Positions 49,126 to 59,435 of a stretch of DNA of 64,000 bases are shown here, piece after piece (positions within the stretch are counted from its first letter, which is position 1; each line of letters opens with the position of its first letter). Origin of the DNA: Helicobacter jaachi (GTDB lineage: Bacteria; Campylobacterota; Campylobacteria; Campylobacterales; Helicobacteraceae); the NCBI RefSeq assembly GCF_000763135.2, contig NZ_JRPR02000003.1, forward strand, positions 1 through 64,000. The letters are read 5' to 3'. The position numbers were made by a program, and so were the translations under genes. The notes under the pieces are model-generated. The model was not told the origin of the DNA. It saw nothing but the letters and a program-made list of their open reading frames with translations, and ran no database searches.

Positions 49126-50925
49126 ATGATTAAGATTACAGAAAATAGCCTGCGCGATGGGCATCAATCACTTTTAGCCACGCGTATGCGCACAGCTGAT
49201 TTAATTGAAGCAGCAAAAATCTTTGATAGCATAGGCTTTCATAGCCTTGAAGTGTGGGGCGGGGCGACTTATGATACTTGCTTGCGTTATTTAAAAGAAG
49301 ACCCTTTTGAGCGGCTTTATGAGTTTAAAAAAGCATGCACCAAAACGCCGCTACAAATGCTTTTGCGCGGGCAGAATCTCATCGGCTATCGGCATTATGC
49401 TGATGATGTGGTGGAGGAGTTTATACGCCTAAGCGCGCAGGCGGGAATGGATATTTTTAGAATCTTTGATGCCTTTAATGATGCGCGCAATCTTAAAACC
49501 TGCATTGAGAGTGTGAAAAAATATGATAAACACGCTCAAGGCGCGATTTGCTATACGACTTCGCCTGTGCATACCACGGCTAGCTTTGTGGCGTATGCTA
49601 AGGAGCTTGTAAAAATGGGCTGTGATTCTATTGCCATTAAAGATATGGCAGGCTTACTTGCACCATTTAAAGCCTTTGAACTTGTGAAAGCCTTAAAAGA
49701 GGAATTGGGCGTATATATTTGCCTGCATACGCATTCAACCGCTGGTTTTGCCTTTGGCTCACATTTAAAAGCGGTGGAAGCGGGCGTTGATGTGCTGGAC
49801 TTGGCAAATTCGGCTTTGAGTGAAGGCACAAGCCACCCTTGCACGCAATCTATGGTCGCCACACTTCAACACACACAATGGGATACTGGACTAAATATAG
49901 AATCTATGGAAGCTGCGGCGGAGATTTTGCGCAAGAATCGCCGCAAATATAAAAAATTTGAGTCTGTGTATAATCAAATCGATACGCGCGTGCTTGTAAG
50001 CCAAATCCCCGGCGGCATGATTTCTAATATGGCAAATCAATTAAGGGAGCAAAATGCGCTTGATAGAATGGACGAAGTTATGCACGAAATCCCCTATGTG
50101 CGCGCGGACTTTGGCTATGTGCCTTTGGTTACACCATCAAGTCAAATCGTAGGCACACAAGCTGTGCTAAATGTCCTTATGGGCGAGCGATATAAAACTA
50201 TCACGACTGAAACGCGTAATGTCATTAAAGGGCTGTATGGGCGCACGCCAGCACCCATTAGCCAAGCGCTACGCGATAGAATTTTAAGTGAAGGTGAAAA
50301 GATTGTAGATGTGCGCCCTGCGGATTTGCTCGCGCCTGAATTGCAGAGGGCAAAGGCAGAGAGTGCGGATTTTGCAAAAAGCGAACAAGATGTGATTTCT
50401 TATGCGATGTTTGGCGCGATAGCTAAGACATTTTTGCAAGAGCGCAATACCAATACGCTTAAGCCCGAGCCTTTGGAGACTTTTGAGGAAAAATGTGATA
50501 CCACTATGCCCAAAGAGTTTGAAATCGTCGTAAATGGCGAGCATTACGCGATTAAAGTGGAGGGTAGTGGGGAAAAAACTGATGAAGTGCGCCCATTTTT
50601 TATCCGTGTAGATGGGGAGTTGAAAGAAGTGTTTGTGGAGAGCGTTGATAAGAGTTTAAATGGCGGAGTGAAAAAAGTCTCTCAAAGTGGCGCTTTGCCT
50701 CAAGCCACAGCGCCCGGACACGCCAAATCGCCAATGCCCGGCACACTCACAAAGCTCAAAGTGCAGGTAGGCGATAAGGTTAAACGCGGCGATACGCTAG
50801 CTATTGTTGAGGCGATGAAAATGGAAAATGAAGTGCTATCTCCCATTGATGGCGTGGTGAAAGAAATTTATGCCACGCAAGGTATGCAGGTGAGCGCTGA
50901 TACGGCTATTATGCTTTTGGGCTAG
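49126..50925 (+). CDS. pycB: Pyruvate carboxylase subunit B
   Basis: 599 residues from ATG 49126 with AAAGGCGG upstream. An HMGL-like carboxyltransferase domain (ITENSLRDGHQSLLATRMRT, EVWGGATYDTCLRYL, CYTTSPVHT, KDMAGLL, LHTHSTAGFA), the PYC_OADA domain, an Ala/Pro hinge and a biotinyl domain with EAMKMEN (biotin on K565). It carboxylates pyruvate to oxaloacetate with a separate biotin-carboxylase subunit, as in Campylobacter and Helicobacter. The alternative is an oxaloacetate decarboxylase alpha chain; no beta/gamma genes are near. Confidence 0.88.
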   Translation: MIKITENSLRDGHQSLLATRMRTADLIEAAKIFDSIGFHSLEVWGGATYDTCLRYLKEDPFERLYEFKKACTKTPLQMLLRGQNLIGYRHYADDVVEEFIRLSAQAGMDIFRIFDAFNDARNLKTCIESVKKYDKHAQGAICYTTSPVHTTASFVAYAKELVKMGCDSIAIKDMAGLLAPFKAFELVKALKEELGVYICLHTHSTAGFAFGSHLKAVEAGVDVLDLANSALSEGTSHPCTQSMVATLQHTQWDTGLNIESMEAAAEILRKNRRKYKKFESVYNQIDTRVLVSQIPGGMISNMANQLREQNALDRMDEVMHEIPYVRADFGYVPLVTPSSQIVGTQAVLNVLMGERYKTITTETRNVIKGLYGRTPAPISQALRDRILSEGEKIVDVRPADLLAPELQRAKAESADFAKSEQDVISYAMFGAIAKTFLQERNTNTLKPEPLETFEEKCDTTMPKEFEIVVNGEHYAIKVEGSGEKTDEVRPFFIRVDGELKEVFVESVDKSLNGGVKKVSQSGALPQATAPGHAKSPMPGTLTKLKVQVGDKVKRGDTLAIVEAMKMENEVLSPIDGVVKEIYATQGMQVSADTAIMLLG

Positions 50926-51011
50926 TTATTTTAATCTAGCATAGAATCTAGCGCAAATTTTATAGCCCTATATTTTTAACCTTGCATTTTGCAATTTCAC
51001 ATTTTAAAGGC

Positions 51012-51168
51012 TAGATTCTATAAAATTCCGCGCTGTTGCTTTTTTCTAGAAAGCCGCGCGCATCTCACCCAAATGAGCAAAGCCCATTTGCGCGCCTAAA
51101 GTATAAAGTTATAGCTGCTGATTACGCATCTATCAACTTATTTTTAAAGGCTAGATTCTATAATTGCT
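51012..51168 (+). repeat. Dispersed intergenic repeat, copy 2
   Basis: Octamer-flanked, with CCTAAAGTATAAAGTTATAG and TATCAACTTATTTTTAAAGG as in 20119-20219. It fills the gap between the convergent genes ending at 50925 and 51168. Confidence 0.6.
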
Positions 51169-53117
51169 CATTTTATAGAATCTAGCGCGTTAATTTCTGC
51201 TTCTGTGATAATGCCCTGCGTAGTCCAAGTGCGTAGGGCTTGCTTAACCACCTCTATCACGGCGTCCATTCCCCCTGCAAGAGAGAAAAGCCAATATTTA
51301 TGCGCATAGATTAATTCAGCCTGCTTAATGAGCTTTGTCTCCTCTGTATTTGTGGGCGTTACAAGGATTTTTGCTATATCCATTTCTTGATGAAAGATAT
51401 AAGATTGTATCGCGTCCATAAAGCACTCGCGGAATCTTTGCTCATCAAAAAGCTCCTTTACCGCTTGGATTCTATCAATGCAAGATTCTAGCTCGTGGGC
51501 TTCAAGCTCGCTTAATCGCCCTTCTTTATTAAGCAGCTCAAATCGCTCTGTGAGCGCTGCTACCTCTAAAAACACTTCTTCTACAAATGCTTTATCCTTA
51601 AGTCCTAGTGTAATCCAATCAAGCGTTTTTTGCTTAATCTTTTTGAGATTAGCTTGATATTCTTGCTCTGTGGGGTAGGTAAGGGTAATTGGCGATTTTT
51701 TATGCGTGGTATCAATGAGCTTTATTGCCTCCTTGAAAGGGATTTCTTTTGTGCCATGAATACGCGCGCCGCCCTCTGTGGAGTTAATCACCTCAATAGG
51801 ATAGGGAGTATTAGCAATATCGCGCTCATAGAATGTTAAAAAAAGCTGCCAAACGCGCGTAGATTCTATCATTCCGCCACCGCCATATTGCTCTACCATA
51901 ACCTTTTGCCCCTTTTTCTCCATAACCTCTGGTTTAATCTCATTTGTGCCATACACAGCATCTTTTGCGTGCGAAGTGCCATCTTTACCAAAGGCTAAAT
52001 CCTGCCCGATGATGATACACCGCTTAAAGCGCGCATGCACGATGAGTTCATATGCCATATTTGCCGCACTCATACCAATGCCTAAATAGCCATATTCGGT
52101 AAGCTCAAAATAATTTGTATAGCCAAATGGGCGCAAAGAATACTGCACCAAATCACCTTTTAAAGCGTCTTTAAGGCGTTTATGCACAATTGAGGTAATG
52201 GCAAACACAATATCTTTATGCGCACTTTTTGGTGTATCCTCATAAAATTTAGCCGTAAGCTCCACGCGCTCAAGGCTAAAGACAATATCAGGCTTAATGC
52301 CTTCTTTTGTAAGAATTGGCAAAGAAGCATCAATGCAAAAAATGCTCGCATAATCTTGTATTTGCTTAAGATATGGAATCTGTTTGCTTAGGCTTGGTCC
52401 TGTGGCGACGATAATAGCTGTATCCCTGCCTTTAATTTGGGAAAGCAAATTAAGTAAAGAGGGAGATTTAATTACATCGGGCAGATTCTGTATGTGATGA
52501 GAAATGCCAATGATAGAATCTCTGCTATCATTACCCACGCTCACCACACTATGCTCAATAGCGCGGATAAAAATTTTATTTATCTCAATGTAAAGCTTAG
52601 CATAGCGCTCATAGTAGGCATTAAATAAATGCAAATCATATACTTTTGAGTAAATTTTAGCATCTCTATTAGTAGCAAAAAGCGTATCAATGCGCGTGAA
52701 ATCGCACTTTTGCGCCTCAAGGAATATAATGCGCTGCTCTAAAATATCGCTTGAAAAATCCATAAAATGCAGCACAATAAAAAGCAGTTCAAGCTCTGGC
52801 TCAAGCACTACAATGCGCTTTAAAAGCTCATTTTGTAGCAATACCTTATACAGCACTCCATTACCTACACCAAAAAAATACAAATATGGATAGTGAGAGT
52901 ATTTGGCAAATTCTGTGATTTTGGCATTGGTCTCCTCAAGTGGATTAGTGAGAAAAAGCGCGGTATTAGTGCGTTTATCGATGATATTAATGTTGAGCGG
53001 GTCGCTGCCTTGAAAGACTTCATAGTGTTGGTTTGGCTTAAAATCATGCAGCTCTAGCGCCAAAGCTGGCGATTTCACAGCTAGGGCGGAGAGATTAAGG
53101 CTAAAAAAATCTTGCAT
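51168..53117 (-). CDS. Maf-family flagellin glycosyltransferase (DUF115)
   Basis: 649 residues. AIIVATGPSLSKQIPYLKQIQDYASIFCIDASLPIL is the core of the MAF_flag10/DUF115 domain, and GQDLAFGKDGTSHAKDAVYG follows. Maf (motility-associated factor) proteins transfer CMP-activated pseudaminic or legionaminic acid onto Ser/Thr of flagellin in the cytoplasm before export. It lies 16 bases downstream of flaB in the same direction, which links the glycan island at 1-39,900 to its probable acceptor. Confidence 0.9.
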   Translation of the reverse strand: MQDFFSLNLSALAVKSPALALELHDFKPNQHYEVFQGSDPLNINIIDKRTNTALFLTNPLEETNAKITEFAKYSHYPYLYFFGVGNGVLYKVLLQNELLKRIVVLEPELELLFIVLHFMDFSSDILEQRIIFLEAQKCDFTRIDTLFATNRDAKIYSKVYDLHLFNAYYERYAKLYIEINKIFIRAIEHSVVSVGNDSRDSIIGISHHIQNLPDVIKSPSLLNLLSQIKGRDTAIIVATGPSLSKQIPYLKQIQDYASIFCIDASLPILTKEGIKPDIVFSLERVELTAKFYEDTPKSAHKDIVFAITSIVHKRLKDALKGDLVQYSLRPFGYTNYFELTEYGYLGIGMSAANMAYELIVHARFKRCIIIGQDLAFGKDGTSHAKDAVYGTNEIKPEVMEKKGQKVMVEQYGGGGMIESTRVWQLFLTFYERDIANTPYPIEVINSTEGGARIHGTKEIPFKEAIKLIDTTHKKSPITLTYPTEQEYQANLKKIKQKTLDWITLGLKDKAFVEEVFLEVAALTERFELLNKEGRLSELEAHELESCIDRIQAVKELFDEQRFRECFMDAIQSYIFHQEMDIAKILVTPTNTEETKLIKQAELIYAHKYWLFSLAGGMDAVIEVVKQALRTWTTQGIITEAEINALDSIK

Positions 53118-53133
53118 ATACTAGCTTGCTATT

Positions 53134-54678
53134 CTACTGGAGAAGTCTAAGCACATTTTGCTGCACAGCATTGGCTTGCGCCATAGCAAAGCTACCGCTT
53201 TGAGCCAAAACATTATGTTTAGAGAATGTCGCAGATTCTGAAGCAAAATCCACATCGCGGATTTGAGATTCTGCAGCTTTAACATTAACTTGCGTAACAG
53301 AGACATTGTTAATAGTCGAAACTAGCTGGATTTGCGCTGAACCAATATCAGCACGCAGTTTATCAAGCTGCATACGCGCAGATTCTGCCATATCCATAAC
53401 CACCATCGCACCCTTAAGGCTTGTAACCCCCGCACCTATACCATCAAAGTGCAAGTTTGCTTGAGCGACATTGGCATTTGCTCCGCATGCTGAAGCGATG
53501 TTAGAATCCATTTCTCCCCGCACGGAGCGCAAGTTGGCTGTGTATTCTGAAATACCTTGCGCAGAGTGGAAGCCAATGTGGCTAAAATTTATCCCGCTTA
53601 CAATAATATCTCTCGCATCTGTTCTAATAAGCGTCAAACGCCCGACAATAGCGTGGTCTGTGCCTGAAATCCCAGCAAAATTCCCACCACCAAAGACTTT
53701 TCCGCTATCGTCCTCTGTTTGGATAGATATAGCCCGCCCATCAAGACTTCGCACATTAATACGCCCTGTAATATCTGTGTAAGCCTCGCAGCCCGTGCGC
53801 TCTTTAATAGAGTTAATCGCATTAAGCAATCGCCCATCGGAGTCGTTTTTGCGCACATCATTGACATTTCCAATAGTTACGCCATTAATCACAAGCCCAC
53901 GCACCGTGCCTGATAGCACTGGCACATCGCCTGTTGCCATAACGCTCCACGCCGCGCGCACGCCTAGCGTATCGGCGTGTTTATTAATCACTTCTGTAAG
54001 CACGCCTATACCAGTTCCTGCAGAAGTTGAAATTTTCACCGTTTCTATTTCAAAATCATGCTTTCCATCAACTTGGCGGAATTTAAGCATAACTTCGCTC
54101 AAATTTGACGCCGCACCAGAAGCTAGCATACCTACACCCGCAAATGAGCCGCTCTCCATTCTCACATGCCCTATTTTATCGCTACTTGTAGGACCAATGG
54201 AAGCTTTAATGGTAGTGTTAGAATATGCTCCAATTTGAAATTCTTTATTAGAAAACGCGCCAGATAGCATTTGCTGACCATTATAGCTAGTGGTATTAGC
54301 GATATTATCTAGCTCCTCTAAAAGGCGAATAATATCGCTTTGCAGAGCCTTTCTAGTCTCTGTGCTTTGTCCATCTTGAGCGGCTTGAATGGCTTTAGTC
54401 TTAATGGTATCCAAAATTTTGAGCTGCTCGTCCATTGCTTTATCGGCAACTTGTATCATACCAATGGCGTCATTGGCGTTTCTTACAGCTTGCCCTAAGC
54501 TTTCGCTTTGACTTCGCAAACTATCGGCAATAGCCATACCAGAGGCGTCATCAGCAGCTTTATTCAAGCGCAAACCAGAGCTTAACTTCTCAAGTGAGCT
54601 GTGCAAGCTTCTATTATTTTGCACACCAATGGTGTGGGCAGTAAGGGCGGAGATGTTTGTGTTTATCCTAAAACTCAT
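53134..54678 (-). CDS. flaB: Flagellin B
   Basis: 514 residues, the same length as Helicobacter pylori FlaB, starting [57 protein letters not shown]-type and ending [16 protein letters not shown]. The D0/D1 helices at both ends are conserved and the central region (about 180-400) is the surface-exposed, glycosylated part. FlaB forms the hook-proximal filament. A sigma-54 promoter lies upstream (54721-54735), as expected for flaB and not for flaA. Confidence 0.95.
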   Translation of the reverse strand: MSFRINTNISALTAHTIGVQNNRSLHSSLEKLSSGLRLNKAADDASGMAIADSLRSQSESLGQAVRNANDAIGMIQVADKAMDEQLKILDTIKTKAIQAAQDGQSTETRKALQSDIIRLLEELDNIANTTSYNGQQMLSGAFSNKEFQIGAYSNTTIKASIGPTSSDKIGHVRMESGSFAGVGMLASGAASNLSEVMLKFRQVDGKHDFEIETVKISTSAGTGIGVLTEVINKHADTLGVRAAWSVMATGDVPVLSGTVRGLVINGVTIGNVNDVRKNDSDGRLLNAINSIKERTGCEAYTDITGRINVRSLDGRAISIQTEDDSGKVFGGGNFAGISGTDHAIVGRLTLIRTDARDIIVSGINFSHIGFHSAQGISEYTANLRSVRGEMDSNIASACGANANVAQANLHFDGIGAGVTSLKGAMVVMDMAESARMQLDKLRADIGSAQIQLVSTINNVSVTQVNVKAAESQIRDVDFASESATFSKHNVLAQSGSFAMAQANAVQQNVLRLLQ

Positions 54679-54720
54679 TTTGCATCCTTTGCTAAACTTT
54701 TTTTCATTTGTGTCGATAAA

Positions 54721-54735
54721 GCAAAAGGTATTCCA
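54721..54735 (-). promoter_or_regulatory. Sigma-54 promoter of flaB
   Basis: Minus-strand TGGAATACCTTTTGCT: GG and GC separated by exactly 10 bases, 43 bases before the flaB ATG. RpoN control of flaB is established in Helicobacter. Confidence 0.8.
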
Positions 54736-54883
54736 TATTTTTTAGATTCTATAAGATTAAATAATTTGCAAACTCACTCCAAGAAACTGCTACAAAAAGG
54801 AGATTCTGTTGAGAATCTATGCTAAAATCCACTTTTATTTTTAAAGGTTTCTTAAATCAAAGTTGCGAGAAAAAGGGATATAT

Positions 54884-57100
54884 ATGAAAGATTTAATCAT
54901 TGTGGAGTCACCTGCTAAAGCCAAAACAATCAAAAATTTTTTAGGCGATAAATACGAGGTGATTGCATCTAAAGGGCATATTAGAGATTTGCCCAAATAC
55001 GCCTTTGGCATAGATATCAAAGATAAGACCTTTGCACCACAATACACTATTGATAAAGACCATATTGAGATTGTAAAAAAGATTAAAGAAGCTAACAAAA
55101 AGGCAAAAGTTACTTATATCGCCACCGATGAGGATAGAGAGGGCGAGGCGATAGGCTATCACATCACACAGGCTTTGGAGAAGCCCTATAAAGACTTTCC
55201 GCGTATCGTGTTTCATGAGATTACTAAAAATGCTATTACGCATTCATTACAGAATCCACGACAAATTGATATGGCAAAAGTCAATGCGCAGCAGGCAAGA
55301 AGGCTACTTGATAGGATTGTTGGCTTTAAGCTTTCTCAACTCATCTCCTCTAAAATTCAAAGGGGGCTATCTGCAGGGCGCGTGCAAAGCTCGGCGTTAA
55401 AAATCATTGTGGATAGAGAGAGGGAAATTCGCGCTTTTAAGCCTGTGATTTATTTTAATATTAATGCTATTTTTAGCCCTAAAAAAGGGCAAGATATAGA
55501 ATCTGAACTCATTACTTATGATAAAAAGCTTGAAAAATTATCCTTGCAAGATGAGCAGGTAGTGGAGCAAATGTGCGCACACATACAAAAACAGCAGTTT
55601 TTTATTAAAGAAATTATCACTAAGGCTAAAAAGACGCCTACGCCTCCGCCATTTATGACTTCAACTATGCAGCAGAGTGCGTCAAATGCGCTTGGCTTTT
55701 CTCCATCGCGCACCATGAGCATAGCTCAACATCTCTATGAGGGCGTGAATACACCATTTGGGACGATGGGCGTTATCACTTATATGAGGACGGATAGTTT
55801 AAATATTGCCAAAGAAGCTCAAGAAGCGGCAAGAAAGCTAATCGAAAAAACTTATGGTAAAGAATATGTTCCGCAAAAGCCTAAATATTATGCTACTAAG
55901 TCTAAAGCCGCACAGGAGGCTCATGAAGCCATACGCCCTACAAATCTTGATTTCACCCCAGAAATGGCGCGCCAATGCCTTAAGCCCGAAGAATATAAGC
56001 TTTATTCGCTTATTTACAATCGCTTTTTAGCCTCACAAAGTCAAGATGCTATTTTTGAGATACAAAATATTATTTTTGCCGCGCGTGACACAAGCCACAA
56101 TATTGAGTTTAAAGCAAATGGGCGCAAATTAGTCTTTGATGGATTCTATAAAATCGTAGGCAATGATGATAAAGATAAGCTTTTGCCCGATTGCAAAGAA
56201 AATGAAAATGTTTCTTTAACGCATTTAGAATCTAGCAAAAAAGCCACAGAAGCCCCGCCTCGCTATTCTGAAGCAAGTATCATTAAAACTATGGAGGCTC
56301 TTGGTATTGGGCGTCCCTCGACTTATGCGCCAACTATTGCGCTGCTCGTGGCTAGAGATTATGTTAAAGTAGATAAAAAGCAGCTCATACCGCAAGAGAG
56401 CGCGTTTAAGGTTATTGAAATGCTAGAGGCGTATTTTAATGAGATTGTAGATGCGCATTTTAGTGCGGGCTTAGAAGATAAGCTTGATGATATTGCGCAG
56501 GAGAAAATGGATTGGGAGGCTGTGCTGTGGGATTTCTACTCGCCCTTTATGCAAAAGATAGAATCTGGCAAAAAAAGTATCGCTTCGCAAAAAGTTGCAA
56601 TCCCCACTGGAGAGATATGCCCACAATGCGGCAAAGAGTTAGTGCAAAGGCAGAGCAAATATGGCGAGTTTGTCGCGTGCAGCGGCTATCCAAAATGCAA
56701 ATACATAAAGCCGCAAGAGACAAAAGCTGATGAGCAGACATATGGCACATGCGAAAAATGCGGCAAACCTATGGTGAAAAAGTTTAGCCGCAATGGTGAA
56801 TTCCTCGCGTGCAGCGGCTATCCAACTTGTAAAAATACCAAATCACTGCAAAATAAAGCCGCACCCTCAATTCTTGAAGGCGTGAAATGCCCTGAGTGTG
56901 GCGGAGAGATTGTGCAGAGATTTAGCCGCAGAGGCGCATTCTTTGGCTGTAAGAATTATCCTAAATGCACTTTTGTTTCAAAATATCCACCTGTAAATGT
57001 GAAATGCCCTGAATGTGGCGGGGCTATGTGTGAGCGTGAATATCGCAAAAAGCAAGTGTATGAATGCCTCAAATGCAAGCATAAAGTAGAAAAAGCATAG
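54884..57100 (+). CDS. topA: DNA topoisomerase I
   Basis: 738 residues from ATG 54884 with AAAAGGGAT upstream; an upstream in-frame ATG at 54863 is less likely. Toprim domain (IVESPAKAKTIKNFLG, ATDEDREGEAIGYHI), catalytic tyrosine Y300 in GVITYMRTDS, and C-terminal zinc ribbons: three CPxCG...C..YPKC repeats and a last CPECGGAMC...CLKC. It relaxes negative supercoils. Confidence 0.95.
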   Translation: MKDLIIVESPAKAKTIKNFLGDKYEVIASKGHIRDLPKYAFGIDIKDKTFAPQYTIDKDHIEIVKKIKEANKKAKVTYIATDEDREGEAIGYHITQALEKPYKDFPRIVFHEITKNAITHSLQNPRQIDMAKVNAQQARRLLDRIVGFKLSQLISSKIQRGLSAGRVQSSALKIIVDREREIRAFKPVIYFNINAIFSPKKGQDIESELITYDKKLEKLSLQDEQVVEQMCAHIQKQQFFIKEIITKAKKTPTPPPFMTSTMQQSASNALGFSPSRTMSIAQHLYEGVNTPFGTMGVITYMRTDSLNIAKEAQEAARKLIEKTYGKEYVPQKPKYYATKSKAAQEAHEAIRPTNLDFTPEMARQCLKPEEYKLYSLIYNRFLASQSQDAIFEIQNIIFAARDTSHNIEFKANGRKLVFDGFYKIVGNDDKDKLLPDCKENENVSLTHLESSKKATEAPPRYSEASIIKTMEALGIGRPSTYAPTIALLVARDYVKVDKKQLIPQESAFKVIEMLEAYFNEIVDAHFSAGLEDKLDDIAQEKMDWEAVLWDFYSPFMQKIESGKKSIASQKVAIPTGEICPQCGKELVQRQSKYGEFVACSGYPKCKYIKPQETKADEQTYGTCEKCGKPMVKKFSRNGEFLACSGYPTCKNTKSLQNKAAPSILEGVKCPECGGEIVQRFSRRGAFFGCKNYPKCTFVSKYPPVNVKCPECGGAMCEREYRKKQVYECLKCKHKVEKA

Positions 57101-57108
57101 GAGGCAAG

Positions 57109-57570
57109 ATGAGATTTACATTTCGCGCAGGGTATATATTTAAGGCAGGGCTTGCTATGGTGCTTACATTGTTGTTCGTAAATGGCTGCTTTGTGGATTT
57201 GGTGCGGCATGAGAATAATGAAATCATTTTAGAATCTAATAAGCAATGGTATGTATCTAAAATCACTTTCAAAGACGGCACAGAAATTTCGCCTGTGTGG
57301 GAGGAGGCAAAGTCTAATATGAATTTTAATGTAAATGAAAACCGCATTTTTGGCATAAGCGTGTGCAATAATTATTTTGCCACTTTCACGCTTAAGGGCA
57401 ATAAGCTTAAAGTAAGCAATATTGGCTCATCGCGTCGTATGTGCTTCCCCAATGAAAGTATGCGCTATGAATATATGTTTTTAAAATATTTGCAAGGGGA
57501 TTTTATCGTGAATAAAAAAGATGGAAAAATACGCCTAGAAGGGCAAGAGGCGACTTATTATTTACAATAG
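57109..57570 (+). CDS. META/HslJ-like lipoprotein
   Basis: 153 residues. The signal ends LTLLFVNGC with Cys at about residue 25 as the lipidation site. NKQWYVSKIT, FNVNENRIFGISVCNNYFATF and MRYEYMFLKYLQ match the META domain pattern (W..., G..GCN.Y), though the sequence is divergent. It starts 8 bases after topA with AGGAGGC. Possible envelope stress role by family only. Confidence 0.72.
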   Translation: MRFTFRAGYIFKAGLAMVLTLLFVNGCFVDLVRHENNEIILESNKQWYVSKITFKDGTEISPVWEEAKSNMNFNVNENRIFGISVCNNYFATFTLKGNKLKVSNIGSSRRMCFPNESMRYEYMFLKYLQGDFIVNKKDGKIRLEGQEATYYLQ

Positions 57571-57610
57571 GCAAAGTTATGCAATTAATCTTTCAACATA
57601 CGTTTAGCGC

Positions 57611-57634
57611 TAGATTCTGTAATTATAGAATCTA
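57611..57634. repeat. Inverted octamer pair after the META lipoprotein
   Basis: TAGATTCT and AGAATCTA around TAATTA; one mismatch in an otherwise perfect 24-base palindrome. The same 24 bases occur at 58231-58254. Confidence 0.75.
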
Positions 57635-57659
57635 AGTGCCTTGAGAGCTAACACAATCT

Positions 57660-58262
57660 ATGAAAACTATTTTTACCCCCGCACAAGGCAGTTTTGAAGC
57701 TAAAGGCTCGAAATTTTTAAGCTTTCTTGTGCCATTTAGCGATTTTGAGAATCTATGCCAGCAGCTGCGCGCAGAGCATACAAAAGCGGTGCATTTCGTG
57801 CGCGCAAGCCGATATTTGAATGAGTATGAGCAGATTATAGAATCTTTTGATGATGATAGAGAGCCAAAGGGCAGTTCAGGCAGACCGAGCCTCAATGTGC
57901 TGCGAGGAGAGGGGCTTATTAATGTAGGCGTTGTGATTGTGCGTTATTTTGGCGGGACGCTGCTAGGGGTTGGGGGGTTGGTGCGCGCATATACGGCTGC
58001 TACACAAGCGGCTATAGAATCTGCTTTTTTGCAAGATTTTATGAACACACAAAGCCTAGAGGTGAGCATTCCCTACGCGCTTTTATCACAATATGAATAT
58101 GAGGCAAAAAAGCTTAATATTGCTTTAAGCAAAGAGGCGTTTTTGCCCCATGCGGTGCGAATTAAAATGCAGGGCGAAAAATGCGCTTTAGATGTAATGC
58201 ATAAAAAACTGCAAGCCCTGCAACACACGCTAGATTCTGTAATTATAGAATCTAAACCTTAG
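57660..58262 (+). CDS. YigZ/IMPACT-family protein
   Basis: 200 residues: KGSKFLSFLVPF, DDREPKGSSGRPSLNVL and VVIVRYFGGTLLGVGGLVRAYTAA are the UPF0029/IMPACT N-domain signatures; a short C-terminal ferredoxin-like domain follows. Its last codons (LDSVIIESKP) are coded by an inverted octamer pair. Biochemical role in bacteria unsettled. Confidence 0.88.
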   Translation: MKTIFTPAQGSFEAKGSKFLSFLVPFSDFENLCQQLRAEHTKAVHFVRASRYLNEYEQIIESFDDDREPKGSSGRPSLNVLRGEGLINVGVVIVRYFGGTLLGVGGLVRAYTAATQAAIESAFLQDFMNTQSLEVSIPYALLSQYEYEAKKLNIALSKEAFLPHAVRIKMQGEKCALDVMHKKLQALQHTLDSVIIESKP

Positions 58263-58415
58263 AAACGAAGTTGATAAAACTGCGTAAGCAGGTTATAACT
58301 TTATACTTTAGGCGCAAAGTGCGGTTTGCCGCGCTTTGTAAGACCACGCGGCTTTTTATAAAAAGCAATAAGCGTGGCATGATAGAATCTAAACCTTAGA
58401 AATGAAGTTGATAAG
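58231..58415 (-). repeat. Dispersed intergenic repeat, reversed copy
   Basis: Starts with the inverted octamer pair 58231-58254; ACGAAGTTGATAAAACTG and GGTTATAACTTTATACTTTA are the reverse of the motifs at 20119-20210 and 51096-51150. A second partial end (CCTTAGAAATGAAGTTGATA) lies at about 58392-58411. Confidence 0.6.
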
Positions 58416-58471
58416 CTGCGGTGGCGATTAATAAAAATTAAATTAATTTAAGGGTAAAATACGGACTTTGT

Positions 58472-58546
58472 GGTCGCGTAGCTCAGTGGTAGAGCACTAC
58501 CTTGACATGGTAGGGGTCGCTGGTTCAAGTCCAGTCGTGACCACCA
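58472..58546 (+). tRNA. tRNA-Val (GAC)
   Basis: 75 bases. Acceptor GGTCGCG pairs with CGTGACC followed by A-CCA encoded. D-arm GCTCAGTGGTAGAGC, anticodon stem CTACC/GGTAG with loop TTGACAT (anticodon GAC, valine GUC), and T-arm with GGTTCAAGTCC. TAAAAT lies about 16 bases upstream as a possible -10 box. Confidence 0.95.
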
Positions 58547-58637
58547 TAACGTAGATTCTATATTTTAAGTTTAATTCACTACAATTACCCTTTATCTTAA
58601 AAACCAAAAAGCTTAAAAAGCAAAAGCGGAGGGTGTC

Positions 58638-59420
58638 ATGCGCGCAAAAATCTTAAGCCTTATACTATGCAGCCTATTTATGTTAAATGCCTGCAGTGAT
58701 GATGAACTTGTAGTCGCCACAGCGGCGAACTTTATGCCATTTGAGTATGTGGAGGGCAAGGAGTTTAGGGGCATTGATATGGACATAGCCAAAGTCATCG
58801 CGGATAAACTTCATAAAAAGCTAGTGATTAAGGATATGGAGTTTGATTCAGTAGTTACTGCGCTAGCTTCGCATAACGCAGACATAGCCATTTCTGGGCT
58901 TACGATTAACCAAACGCGTGCTAAAGTCATTGACTTTAGCGATACTTATTTTAACGCCTCGCAAATGGTGATTATAGAATCTAGCGATGAGCGATTTGCC
59001 CATATTCACGATAAAGAGCAGCTTTTAGAGACTTTGCGCGCTATCCCAAATCTTAAAATCGGCGTGCAGGCAGGCACTACTGCGCAATTTTATGTAAGTG
59101 GGGATAAAGACTGGGGCTTTGAGGGCTTGGCAAATGCAGAGGTAAAGGGCTTTTCAAATGGCGCTTTAGCTACAATTGCTATGAAAAATCATCAAGTTGA
59201 TATTGTGATGATAGATGAAATGCCTGCGCGTGCCATTGTGGCGGCAAGTGAGGGCGTGAGCCTGCTAGAAATCCCCTTGACAAATGAGCAGTATGCCATT
59301 GGCGTGGCAAAGGGTGAAAATGAGCTAAAAAATCAAATCAATGCCATTTTACAAAGTATGAAAGATGATGGCACAATGGAGAATATTATTAAGAAGCATT
59401 ACGCACAGGGCGCGAACTAG
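58638..59420 (+). CDS. Amino-acid ABC transporter substrate-binding lipoprotein
   Basis: 260 residues, family 3 solute-binding protein. Lipobox LNAC at the signal end, then VVATAANFMPFEYVEGKEFRGIDMDIAKVIA, NADIAISGLTINQTRAKVIDFSDTYF (ligand-site Arg) and VMIDEMPARAIV. First gene of a binding protein-permease-ATPase operon for polar amino acids; ligand not resolved. Confidence 0.9.
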   Translation: MRAKILSLILCSLFMLNACSDDELVVATAANFMPFEYVEGKEFRGIDMDIAKVIADKLHKKLVIKDMEFDSVVTALASHNADIAISGLTINQTRAKVIDFSDTYFNASQMVIIESSDERFAHIHDKEQLLETLRAIPNLKIGVQAGTTAQFYVSGDKDWGFEGLANAEVKGFSNGALATIAMKNHQVDIVMIDEMPARAIVAASEGVSLLEIPLTNEQYAIGVAKGENELKNQINAILQSMKDDGTMENIIKKHYAQGAN

Positions 59421-59435
59421 CAGGGATTGCAGGGT

